A stretch of 64,000 nt of DNA. Source: Diadema setosum (taxonomy: Eukaryota; Echinodermata; Echinoidea; Diadematoida; Diadematidae). The DNA lies in NCBI RefSeq assembly GCF_964275005.1, contig NC_092706.1, forward strand, positions 28,572,781-28,636,780. The letters run 5' to 3'. Positions 24,201-37,500 of this stretch are shown in pieces (the stretch's first letter is position 1; each line of letters starts with the position of its first letter). The position numbers and the translations under genes were made by a program. The notes below the pieces were generated by a model. That model made no database searches, had not been told where the DNA came from, and saw nothing but the letters and a program-made list of their open reading frames with translations.

Positions 24201-27200
24201 CCTCGGCATCAAATCTGATATCTTACCTCTCTCCTGTCGTATCTTTCCTGCCTATGATCACCTTCAGGACCTTGGACTGGGACTAAAGGAAAGATCCAAT
24301 GCAATGGGTTAATCAACATAAATCCCTCAAAATCAAGGTTTATCGTGAAATACACCAAAGTCAACACAAAAACAGGAATACAGTGTAGCACTTTCCTATA
24401 CAAGGCTTAGACAATACAGCACACTGCTGTATGTGTAAAAGTTACTGCATGTTTTACACTGTCTACATAAACTATATAAACATACTTGAGCCACAAACCA
24501 CAATGATTACTATAATGGGATATGAAAATTGAATATGAAGCGAAAGTGTGATAATACAAAAGGGAGAGAAGACACATGGACGCTTTGTGTGTACAGTGGA
24601 ACTTTGTTACAGCAAGGTCAGATATAGCGAGACACCTGATGTAACAAGATAATTTTGCAGACTGTCCCATTCCTGTTATATACGGTGTTTTCATCCCTGA
24701 TGTAAAAAAGAATAGCATGTACCCGATACAATCAGAAAATTTCAGCAGTCACAGGCAGCTCATTAAAATGAGGTTAACCTTATCAGGCACCATGAAATGA
24801 TCAGAGCATTAATTTAGTAAATGCTCTGGCATACTCTCTGAAAGATGCATACCTGCTTCAAACGAGATTACATCCCATCTCACCACAGATTGTCCACAGA
24901 GCTAAATCTAAACTATATTCCCTCATGGTTGTTCACACACAAATGCAAGGCTTTGATCAGATATTGGTAGTTATTACACCAAGTATGTTCCAATCCCCCA
25001 TCCCCTCCCAAATTTGAATTCAAGACAATTCATATCTGAAAATGCTTGTTTAACCACTTCAAGAAACATGAAGATCAGTGATTGACCTGATTACCAAACT
25101 TTTTTCCCATACACATTAGTAGTGTTTGGACAAAGGTAACTTTCAGACGAAAGAAAATATCTCTTAAAATTATCACTATGAATCATGATTGCAATCATGT
25201 TCTGAGTTACGGCCCTTACAGACGCTAAAATGCTAAAAGCAAAGCTCTTTCAGATAGAAAATCTCTCTTGTAATCATGTTCATTAATCATGATTGGAATC
25301 CTGATTTGAGTTTTGGAGTTACAAGCTTCCTGACCTGGAAATCAAACTCACAAAGCATGCCTGCAGCACAGGCAAGTTGCATCACATTTTGCAGTCTTTG
25401 AGCAGAAGTACATGTAAATATAAGGTCGAGCTGAGCTCCGCCTCCTCAACCATGTTTTGGAGGTTTAAAAGTCTTACAGACAGGAAGCAAAATAAATCAA
25501 ACAAATCAAGATGCAATAACACCTTCAGACCTCGATTTGCTAATTGCACTTTTAAGGTCCTAGAATCATGATAATGATAATTATCGAACGCAACTTAAGA
25601 ACTATCTCCATTACAATCATGATTCTTGAAAGAGAGATAATAGATTATGATTACAAGAGACTTTTCTGCCAGCTAAAAGGGGGAAAATCACTTCAGAGAC
25701 AGATTACTAACATGGTGATCTTTGTTCAAAGCTCTGCAAAATTGACAGCATGATTTTTAACACTCTTATGCATTGAGTGCGTATTAGACTATATCGAGTA
25801 TTGTCATACAGCTCAAAGCCAACACAATTCAACAATTCTTTTTAGCCATTACAAAGTAGAAAGAGCATCTTTAATATACTTATGGCATTGTCATTGTCTG
25901 TTAGTAGCTTTGAGGACGAGAAACAAAGTTTCCCCTACCTTCCACGCCAACAGGTTCAATGACAGGCCTCATCTCAATCTTGGACTGGACGTCGTAGTCG
26001 GAGTGAGCCCAGCTGGTGGCGTTCTCCCCCTCCTTGATGTTTGCCTTGAGCTCCCTCACCAGCTCCTTGAGTCCCTCCATCTCCTTTTCGTCCACCTCCT
26101 GGGTGTGGGCGTTCTCCTCCTGGCCCTCCCGCGCCTCCTGCCGTCCCGCCCGCTGTCGACGATCTCGGGAGTACGCCTTGCTCTCCCGCTGCCGCCTGGG
26201 CTGCTGCTCGTCATGGTCTCTGCTGCCCGCCGGCTCCCTGCTGTTCTGCGCCGGAGCGTCACCAACCCCATCACCGTGGGATGGCGGCCACTCGGCGGGC
26301 GCAGGAGACTGCCGCATTGTTCTTTGTGAGTTTGAGTCTTGCCTACCTTGGTTGGTAGGGGTAGTTCTCTGATAGCCTTTCTGGGAATCACGTTTGTCAA
26401 CCCAACTTCTATCTTGCTGTGCATAGTCTCCTGAACCCACTTCTGGTTTGTTATAACTCCTATTCACCCACTGCCTCTTGTGTTCTCTGTTCGCGTCCCT
26501 ATCTTGGGAGACATTGTAATTGTCCCTGTACCGTGGGCCATCGCCACGGCTACCATGTTGCTGATTGCGTCTTCCCTGACCCTGACGAGCGTTGGCCTCA
26601 TCTGGGTTTCGTGGACCAGTACGCTCATAATCATCCCGATTGAAAGCTGTTCTTTGGCTGGCACCCTGATTGCGTTCATTCCTACGGTTCTGCCGTTCCA
26701 GATAGGCATCGTTCGCTCTCTCCTCGGCAGTCTTTCCACTACTTGCACCGCCCCCGTTGATCCTCTCGCCACGTCGCTGGTCAACCCTGCCCTTGAAGCC
26801 CCACTTCCTTTCGTAATCGTTCAGATCTTCCTGCTGATCTGAACGGTCGTGCTCTCGTCGCTGACTGTGTCTGCCCTGTTGATACCCTTGCCTTCCTCCC
26901 CTGCCTCTGCTCCTCGGCCTCTGGTTTCCGTCTTCCCGGGCATCATTGAATCTCTCCTGCTCATGCGGGCCGTCTCTGGCCTGCTGCCCTTCCCGCTGGA
27001 TGGGCCTCTCTTTCCTCTCCTGCTGCTCCAGCTGATCCGCCCACGAATTGGCCGCTGCTTGCATCCGACCTGCACGCTTGGGCACATGTCGATTTTGTGT
27101 CTCTTCTAATGATGGCCACTCCTCCTCCTCCTGTTCCTCCCGAAAGTCTTGCCTTGGTGGAGCCTCCTGCTTCCTGCTGTAAACTGGTCTGTGAGAGGAA

Positions 27201-30200
27201 AATGTTCAAATATTAGCATTAGTGTTTTCTCTTCTTTAAAGAAAAAAAAAAAATTATTCTACCAGAGAGATGCTGTTTTGCATGTAGGTTGTGATGCTAG
27301 ATATCAGTAAGAAATTAACAAATTAAAATATTGAAAGTTCTACTGATCAACGATGTGTCAATTACCCTGTGTTCACATTGGACCCCGAGTCGCGGGGACA
27401 GTCACCAGAGGTCTTATCTTTTTTACGACCGACCATCCACACTGCTATCTCATCTGTCCTCGAGCTGTGGGAGCAAATGGGGCTTGGGGCAAGCTGTGCT
27501 GCACTCGAAATCAGGCATCGCGCATGCGCACATTTGATGACCACAGCTGGACGCTATCAATTTCGCCCCAAGGTCACTCTCCCATCCAAACCTTGTCCCC
27601 GTACCGACTTGCTTGGAGGGGACGAGGGGACAAGTCCCAGCGAGCGTTCACATTATGGTTTTTTAGGAGAAAGTCCCACAGTGTGGGACTTTCCCCACGT
27701 CGCGGGGACTAATGTGAACGCAGGGTTACATGATTAAGCATCTAACGGGCATCTCAATAAGAGTGTTTTTGTTGAATTACAGTTTTACAACAGGTTGGAA
27801 GTTATATAAAGATAATCACGGAACCCACCAAGCTTCCTCTCCAATACCAAGAATAGAGAAATTTCAGGCAAGCATTTGATACAAAAAAAACAGCTTGAAT
27901 GCTTACTGCTTTTGCTGTGTGAAATATAAAAACAGACTTGATAAGATTGAGAAAAAAGATCAAAAAGTGTTTTCAAACCTTCTAGGTCTTGATTCCTCAT
28001 AGTCCTCTCTCTCAACTTCCTCCTCCTCCCTCCTTCGGTATCCTCTTCCACGGCCCCGCCCTCTGCCCCTCCCCCTTCCTCTGCCACGCCCCCTGCCCAG
28101 CCCCCTCCTGGGCAGCGGCACTTCCTCCTCCCGCCCCCTCCTGATGTCAAAGCCGTAGATGTCGTGGATCTCCTGCCGCGACTTGGGTGCCTGGTCTTCC
28201 TCGACGTAGCGATCGTGCCGCCACCTGTCCTCATTGTTCCACAGCTTCTTCTTTTCTTGCGGTCTGCGGAAGAAGACGAAGGACAAGGATGCCACTAATT
28301 TTTGGTACAGGAAAATAGATGCCACTTCCACAGGCATGGCAAAGTCAGCATTGTTTTGCTCTCTGACTACTGTACGAGCTGAAATTTTCGCGTACAGATA
28401 TTTTCGCGAATTGCTACTTAGAGGACATTTTCACGTGTTGTTAATTTCGCGGTTGCGAGGGTCTCGCGCGTTTTTGTTTTCGCACATTGTTATTTTCGCG
28501 TGTTGTTATTTTCGCGGTTCAAAGGCGATTCGCGAAATTCGCGAAAATAAAACCACCGCGAAAATTTCAGCTCGTACAGTATTAAATCATATGGTGTAAA
28601 AGGGCAAAGTCAAAAAGTGCCAGAATGGGTACTGGGTGACTATGGCTTTACAAACTCTCCATATCCTGTAGATCAATGACAATCTAGAGAATTCTTCTAC
28701 CAATATTTCTCTGTGGAATGCTTTTTGAAGGGTGTTAATTTCCAAATTATATGAAATGTTTTGAACCCATGTAAGACTTATGGGCTACAAGTAAATATTT
28801 TGTTGAATGCACAAATGTCATGGTTTGATAGTGGTAAAGGCCTGCTAATTTCCAAAGATTTGCCTTTGAAGTTACTTTTTATTGATAAGTTCACAATCCC
28901 CCACACAATAAATTATCATAGATTATCATACGACAATGTGACAAAAACACATTAATACTGCATTTTTTAGTTATCTGAGCAAAATGTTAATATTGCTATT
29001 GATTCCATGAATGTTAAATCAGCTTAGCTCCCAGTGCTAGCTACATGTTGATACCACGTTTGGCTGCCACCTTTGCCACTCTCCAATTAAGCCTGATATT
29101 CATCATACAATTCAGTGCAATACAGTCATGTGACTTCTCGCATAGAACCACTTCCCACAGAGAGATCTATCTAATTTTGACTCGCTGGCCAACTGCGCAA
29201 GGTTTGAACAAGCAGAACCGATTTCTCCCTGTGCCAACAAGTGAACAAAAGAATTTTATGTACACAAATCACGGTGACAATCAAAGTAAGATGAACTTTA
29301 AATGCACAGTGATATTCCTTTGGCAAAGAACATCCTTGAATTGGGATGGATGAAGTGGCCAGATCAGTTTTGAATAGAATTTCACTTTCCAAAGCTTGAG
29401 ATTAAGGTAAATCAGGATTTAATACCCAAAACAGATCATATGCACACACATAATGCATGTGACTTTACTTACGTGTTTGCCGACGGAAATCATTTATCCT
29501 AACATAATACAGAAGATATCAGAATACTGTACATCAGTTTCCCTAGTAATTTATTTTTCAACAACTCGCAATATATACTCACTTTTTCTCTTCTTTTTCT
29601 CCCTCATCATCTGACATTCTACTGTCATGCATGTAGAAAGGTCCTTTCCTGGGTACAAACTGGGGCTTCTTTCTGTCCTCATCGTCATCCAGGTCCTGAG
29701 GGGCTTCCTGTATGTATTGGAATGGAAAATCAAACTTAAAGAATCTCCTTCTTGGTTTCAGGATGGTTTAATGTGACCCTACGACCTTTGTCATCACAAG
29801 ACTGGTCATTGTCAGAGCAAGAGCTGATCCTGCAAACATCTGCACCCTCAAGCTAGGCTACAGAACTTCTGATAACAACAATAACAAGCCATGTTCCACA
29901 TAAATGTATCCCCCCCCCCCCCCACCAACACGAATATTCCTAATATCTAACATTTTATCAGCATGGTGGAAGAATTGGGAAATTACTCAACTGAGATCTG
30001 AGAGTTGGACCACTGCAGGGCTGTCACCAAAAGTGATGGGCAGCTAGAGTTCCCCATGCTACACCTCAACAGCAAGTCATAAATGATATCCAGCAGGGAA
30101 TGCGGTCAGTAGAACTCACACAAGAAGTGTGCTGCAGCAGACTATAACAGCAGGAACAAAGTGGGCAGCATCACCAAAATAATGGGAGCCTAGCTGACCA

Positions 30201-33200
30201 ACCTTGCAATGTCATACAACATTTGAATGAAATCCACTGAATAATAACATCCAAATTACTGCACTGCTAATGGTAATCTGGTCAGGGTAACCTTTAACCC
30301 TGTAAGAAGAAGAAGAAAAAAAAATGAATCAAGAGGGCAGCACCCTCGAAACCTACTGCGGTCTTCTTGCAGTCCACTAAATCAACCTCCTTTACCTATA
30401 AAAGTTGAAACAGTGAAAGCACTGTCACCACAATCAAAAGGTAGCTAGATTTCTTTCTTTTGTTTTTAAGCCATGATACACTTCCATAGCATCGTTTCGA
30501 GAGCAATCCTGTAGGAAAGGCAGCTGGTACAGCACACATGATACTGTGGAGATTAACTCCCAGAAGTGGACTCGTCACATGACAAACTTTGCAAAGTTTC
30601 AGCTGCAAACACTGAAACTGCACAAACTTTCGTAAAGAATGGCAGGATTCAGAAAATTTCCCTATTTTTAGCACGAAGTTTGTGCTCAGACTGGCCAAAC
30701 TTTGAGAACACAAACTTTAAGACCTCAAACTTCAAGAAGTTTTGCCAAAGTGTGACTGCGGCTATCATCAACATATCACAGCATATTCACTGATCATCTC
30801 ATCCCCATACAAAGAGCTTTCCTGGTCTACTTCTAGATTGCCTCTCACCTCCTTCTTACCACCATCATCACCATGTTATGACTTACCTCCCCATCCCCAC
30901 TGCGCCTCTCCTCATCTGGTACTCCATCCTCCTCTTCCTCCTTCTCCTCCCCGTTGACATCCTCTTGGCCATCCTCAGGGACATCCTCTGGGACATCTTC
31001 TTCACCATCCTTTACATTTTCATCTTCCATCTCTTCCTCCAACTCCTCCTCCTCCTCCACCTCTTCTTCATAGTCCTCCTCCTCCTCCTCGACCTCCTCC
31101 TTTTCTTCCAAGACTTCTCCTTCCTCCCCTCCTTTGTTCATTCTATCCTCCTCCACTGCCTCCTCCTCTGCCTCCTCCTGCTCTGCTGTCTCTTGGTCTT
31201 CTTCAGCAGCAGGTGCCTGAGCATCTTCTCTCTGGTCTATCACATCCGCCTCTGGGCGTTCGTCACTATCCGCAATCTTGTCAGCCACCTCATCTCCATT
31301 AGCGGTCGAAGACACTGCAGTCTCTGCCTGCACTTCTGCTGTGTAAAGTACATAAAAACAGATGTACACTGTAAATAACACATATCTCTCTTTTAGATGG
31401 TAGAAAAATCTCTCTTGTAATCACGATTATAATCTGTATTAGATGAATCACGTTTGTAATCGAGATATTTCTCGCGTCTGAAAGCAAATCATTACAATCA
31501 TGATTCTAGAAATTCCATGAGCAAATTGAGGTCTGGAGGTGCTTTCTCTTCTGAAATGCTTGACCTTGGACTACACCATAATTGAGATGGAGTTTAGCAC
31601 AACCCTACATTTACTTCCACCCACAGACAACGCAAAATATAATGCCATCTGCCTACACTGCACTAGCTAACGCGCACTTTGCAAGTTTGATTGACAGGTT
31701 AGGAAATTCCTACCTCCAAAACTCAAAAAGGTAGATAAGATTACAAATGCGATTCCTACACATGATTACACAAAGATTTTTCTACCGTCTGAAAGAGCCA
31801 ATTTTACAAAAGAGCGTCTGAAATGTTGGTAACTCGAAACATGACTGCAATTGTGATTCATAAAGATGATTACACGGATATTTGTTTTTATCATCTGAAC
31901 AGGCTGATAATTGCCAATGCATATCAACCAATACATACTTTAAAGTAAACGTTGGGAGGGAATCCCAAGCATCAATTCTCACTTGGATGTCCTCTACATT
32001 TCTGTCAAGTGCACCAACACATGCTATTGGGTATTTAGAAGAATTTAGTACCAACATATCAAATTCTTGCTCTGCTGGAAATGGGGTCAAGGAAATAAAT
32101 GAGAGATCCTCATTGAATATGTCAGGCATAATTAATCTAGCCATCTTCACACATAACTGGTAGCATCAACAACATCACTTTCAGTATACACTGTATTTGT
32201 GTAAGACATAACATTTTAAATTTGCTTTATGAGGTACATTTTATCAGTTTGCCCTTTGGCCCAATTATTTCCAGGTGATATGAGGCATTCATGGATATGT
32301 GTCACTCTGTGTGTCTTTGTAATGGTCAAGTTACAGCGTATGTGATGTCTTGAATATAATGGGGATAAAAAAATCTATTGGCTCTCACAACCTTTCCGAA
32401 AGTCGGTCTCTCTGTGCTTTACTCACAAAATAATAAAAGCAATATCAACTTTCACCCAAAAGTTCAAGTATCACTAAAGTATAAAATACTCTCTTTTGAT
32501 ATCAGAGTCTCTAAAGGAATTCAACTCCCCATACTCTGTGTTTCACATTCATCTATCATTTACCAGATGGCACACTAAGATAACAAATTATCATACACAA
32601 ACATACAAATACGCTTTATAGTTTTTTGGGGTAGTGACTAAGATAAGGATGTCACCGTTTTGCTTTGGGAATGGTCATGGGCCACTCAGTTATGGACACT
32701 TGAATGCTTTACACAATTCTATCAGTCAAATATTGACTGACTGGGAGATCTGTCCTCTAAAAACCAAAGGTTAATCAAATGAAAATAGTCACTAAAAGTG
32801 TATAGATAAAAGGATCTTTTTAGTTCCACACACCATTGTGTTGGTGACAGCAGAATATCAATCCTGGTAATACACAGGAATAATTTTTTTTTTTCGAATA
32901 TAAGGGCCCCTTCACTAATTCTATTTCCTCTACAAAGCCTGAAGAAGCAATTAAGGGTTACAATAGAATGAAACAAAATGGAGAGAGATTAAAAAAATAA
33001 AAAAAAGAAAGAAAGAACTGAACTGAATATCACTTTGTCATTTCCAAACTGTGACCCATACTTTAAATCATACATTCTGGGCCTATTTTAAAACCACTCA
33101 CATCCATGGAACATTCAGTAGAAGTCTAGCACTCGCAACATTAAGTAATAGTGTGGCCGCTATTAAGCCGTTATTTTTGCGTACAGATATTTTCGCGAAT

Positions 33201-34505
33201 GAGGTCACAGACATTTTCTCGAGACATTGTTTTCGCGAATTGACATCGCGGCTATAAAACAAGCGCACTACTACTCCAGCACATGGCGACATTCTTGCAT
33301 GTTATTGAATTCGCAGTCTAACAATGATTCGCAAAATTTGTGGAAATAAACCCTCCCAAAGATAACAGCCTATACAGTACTTCATTTGGACATTACCTGG
33401 GGAATCAGGAATCGTGCTTGCTGGTGTTGCTGCAGGCACCTCCTCATTCTCAGAGATCTCTCTGACTTCTGGTTCTGATCTCTTCGGGTCACCAACCTCC
33501 TCCTCCGCCATGGGCTGGGAAGAGTCTGCCTCTACCGCCTCTGCTTCGGCCGATGCTTCGGTGGCAGGTGCATTTAAGGTGGAAGACGAAACAGGTGGAG
33601 ATGCTGATTCTTGTTCAGCCGATCCACCCCCTTGGCCAGTGTCGTTGGCTCCATTCGAAGTGCTTGGCAAGTCCTGGTGCCAAAAAAAGGAACATCAGAA
33701 ATGACCATACACTCCAGCTATAAAATTGCAATACATCCATATGAATAACCATGCAGAGGTACAATTCAAAACTGCACTTGCAATATTGTATTTCTTTTCT
33801 TTTCTTTTGTTCTGATTTATTTTGTTTTCTTCATTATCAACATGTAGATGCTGCTCCTTTAATGACCATACCGTACAAGCAAAGACAAAGACCATAGCAT
33901 GATACCATGGGCACTGCCAATGACTGCATCAGATTTCTCCAGTATTAAAAAAAAAAAAGGAAAAGTCACAAAAGTGACATTTTGTGAAATCTGTAATAGC
34001 TTGCAGACAAATTTGGGTATGTCTCATTTGAAACTTTTCATCACCGTCATCACAAGTATCATCAACATCATCATCATCATCATCATCTATCATCATCATC
34101 ATCATCATTATCGCCATCATAAATGTCCTCCTCATCAACATCGTCATCATCAACATCATCATCTGCATTTGCCTCTGCTCTCCTCAAGCCCCAGGGTGAA
34201 ATTTTGTTTGCAGCTCACTTCCCGACAGAAGATTGGTGGCATTGACAGTGAAAGTAATGACCATTCTTGAATATTCTTTACACCGTGTCCACAAGATTGC
34301 ACTGGCCTGGCCATGGTGGACCATGTGACATGAACTATATCTGAGTGATGCTAAAAGCTCTCTTCAGAAATGTCTACAAGAAATTGAATAGGAGATTTGT
34401 AGGGAGTACACAATTCTGTTTCTGAAGACACTATACAGTAAACTTAAAAGACTCTTTGCACATCTATTTACTTGTTGTTTTTGTTTTGTTGCTGTTGCTG
34501 TTGTC

Positions 34506-34536
<31 letters not shown>

Positions 34537-37500
34537 TGTTTTTTGGGGGGTGGGGGTTAAGCATCTCCATGTCTACACATCAAAATCTGGAAGGCTCCAT
34601 GGAGCAATCAGAAAGATACTATTATGTATTACATGCATCTCAAAAGTAGAAAATAATCTTAAATGTCAGGACACAAAGAAAAAGATCATAGTTTAACGAC
34701 AAAATCTTTCAAGTTTACAGGGACCCTCCTGCAGAATCAAGGAGTTTTATAGCAGCTCTGTACTATGCACTCATTACCTCTGTGTTTTGTGCAGCATTCA
34801 CTTCAGTGGAATTGTGTCCTCCCTCTTCAGCACTCTCATAATCAGACTCTTCATCTTTGTCTAGGATGGTGTCACTCTCCTACAGGGAGGAAAAAACATG
34901 GATCATTGTCAAAATCATTTAATGTTTACACGATGAGCTGCTATAGTATAATCTTACATGAGAATATACACAACAAAAGATAGTTTTGCTCTGATATGTC
35001 ATCAAATAGATACCCATTATGATTTATACAATTGACAGTACATATAGACCTGGAATTTCTTTTTAATTTCATTTTGTATTGGTTTAAATTCATTTTGTTT
35101 GTTTGCTCGCTTGCTTTGTTTTGTAAGTGTTGTGTGTATGTGTGTGTGTGTGGGGGGGGGGGGGGATACGCAGGTCAACATTACAAGCACTTTTACACAA
35201 TGTACTGTTATATCACAGACATAATTATGTCCAAACTCTCACATACCTACAACCTGTAATGTACTCCTCTCCTATTTCGAAGAGAAGATTCACAGAACAC
35301 ATAACGTGCATATCAATATTTACCCTCAGGAGGACTGTTGTATGTTACTGTGAGCAAGATTACAAAATGAACGAGGGGTTAATGGCAAATGATTAAATGT
35401 TGATCAATAGTTCCAATGTACAGTATGACCACTGGACTGTCAGTAGGAACTTTTCTATCTTACTATCCATCTTTAAAGAGGGTTTTCTGTAAGCTACATG
35501 TATTAAAGACAGACCCATGTGATTTAAATTCCAACTCACCTGGCCGGTTTTTGTAACGTGCATGTTAGATAGATTTCTAAGTCATTACTCGGCTTGTCTT
35601 TTCAACAATCTCAAGTTCACATTCTGGTACTTACAACCTTACAAGTTTGTTTTGCTCATGATGTACTACTCCTACTACTATAGTCCTAGAGAAGGATCAC
35701 ATAATTATCTGATCAACACCCTGTCATGATGATGAAAGAAAACAACATGCAGAGAGATGGGGATTGATTGTGATTCAGCAAACCTGCCAGAAAGCCTTCA
35801 CATAAAACATAGGTCGTCTATTCTGATACTGCATGCCATACAACATGTAATCTACACCACAAGGAGGGCATTCCGTAAACCCAGAGAGGTAGTCTCCACG
35901 GAGGAACAATCCCCGACGACAAGGTGGTCGATCTTTCGGTCAAGGTCCGGGGTTACCGGTATCCTGTGTTTATAGATCTAGTGTGTGTGTGTTAGTGTGT
36001 ACTTTCTCTAAAGTAAGGCCAATGGCTTAGCACTGCCTGCCTACTTAGGGTTAGGGTTGTGATATGTTTTTAGGTTTAGAATCTAGTTTGATGTGGGGAT
36101 TAGGGTTAGATTATCTAGGACCTAGGGAGTAGGGTTATGTTTGTGAATAAAATTTATGTTTGTCTTGGCATGCAGATATTTCATGGAATATCGGGGGCAA
36201 TTGTCGCAGAAGCAAATGTCATCTGGTCATGGAGCCGACACCACAAACTACAAAAAATTGTAGAAACTAACATATAAGTTAGAGATGTAACATTACTCAT
36301 TAGATCTAACGTTAGTTGAGGAGCTGAGCAGTGATGAGATAAGCATTGAGAGTCTTTCACTCCATTCTAGCCTATTGTTGACTAGAAATAGCTAGGATGT
36401 CACGACGAAGATCTTGCGCAGGGACTTAATGGTCGCGCATAGCGAAACTGCGTGTAGCAAGCAATATTACGCGTAGGACTAAGCACAAAATTTGCCGATG
36501 CGCCCATGGAATAAACATACCTGACAACCGCTAAACATGAGAAGGAAGCAGGCAAGAAATTTTGATTTCGAACAAATTTTTCACTAAATTTCCAATTTTT
36601 TCGAACAAATTTTTCACTAACGAGTTAAATTTCCAATTTTTTACCTTGTAATTTACGTACCTTAGCTTAAAATCTGTTTTAACGTTAAGGATGTTGTAGC
36701 CTAGACATGTCGTCTCGCTTGTCTCGTTCGTAGCCGATAGAATTCGTAATTTGTTCGATCGATCGTTTGTAATATTCTACGAAAGCCAAAGCACGTTACA
36801 GCCGCAGAGAGGGGCAGACACCCACGCATGAAACTACATTCATAGGGCAGCTGCGCTGCGCGACCTTTACATACCCCGAGAAATTGAACGCATAAAATTA
36901 AGTCCGACATACAAACGGCGACAGCGCACTACTCCATCATTGTATCATCAGGAGATTCTGGGAGGTGATTTTTCTGCATTTTCGTGATATTTATTGAGAA
37001 ATTCAGGTACGACTGTGGAATAATTTCTATTATAAGAGCATCACAAATTTTCGTGCGCAATATCTTGACCCCTCAACCATAACTGTTAAGATTAGATTTA
37101 TTATTAGAATACTAGTTAACTACATGTAGGTGTACAAGTCAAGCAGCATGCTGGGACATGGAAGACGCTATATTCGTTCTCTGTGAATGTGGTCTCGTTA
37201 AATACTCGTTACAGGCTCGTTACTAGCTCGTTACAACCAAAAAGGCTAGGCCTACTCCACGATCTGCAAATGTGTGTGGATTACACCATAGTGCACGCAG
37301 AGCTAGTATGCATGGCGTACTCCACTGCACACTGAATCAGTGAATGCGAACGTTGCGTTGGGTTGGTCCTTCGACCGACGATATTAATTAATTTCGCTCT
37401 ACTTAATCACGCGAAAGAAATAATGTGAGAGACCATGGAGTTATACTGCTGTTTATACTTACATCACCAGAACTATTTGAGTCATTATCTGCTCCCTCAA

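Noticed and set aside
25910..27112. Several plus-strand frames of 70-140 codons
   Set aside because: All are antisense readings of CASC3 exon 7, which has conserved splice sites and phase on the minus strand.
27331..27740. Three overlapping plus-strand frames of 68-122 codons
   Set aside because: They lie wholly in a TTA-flanked non-coding MITE.
30878..31378. Plus-strand open frame, Leu/Phe-rich, resembling a membrane protein
   Set aside because: It is the antisense shadow of the Glu/Asp-coding CASC3 exon 4.
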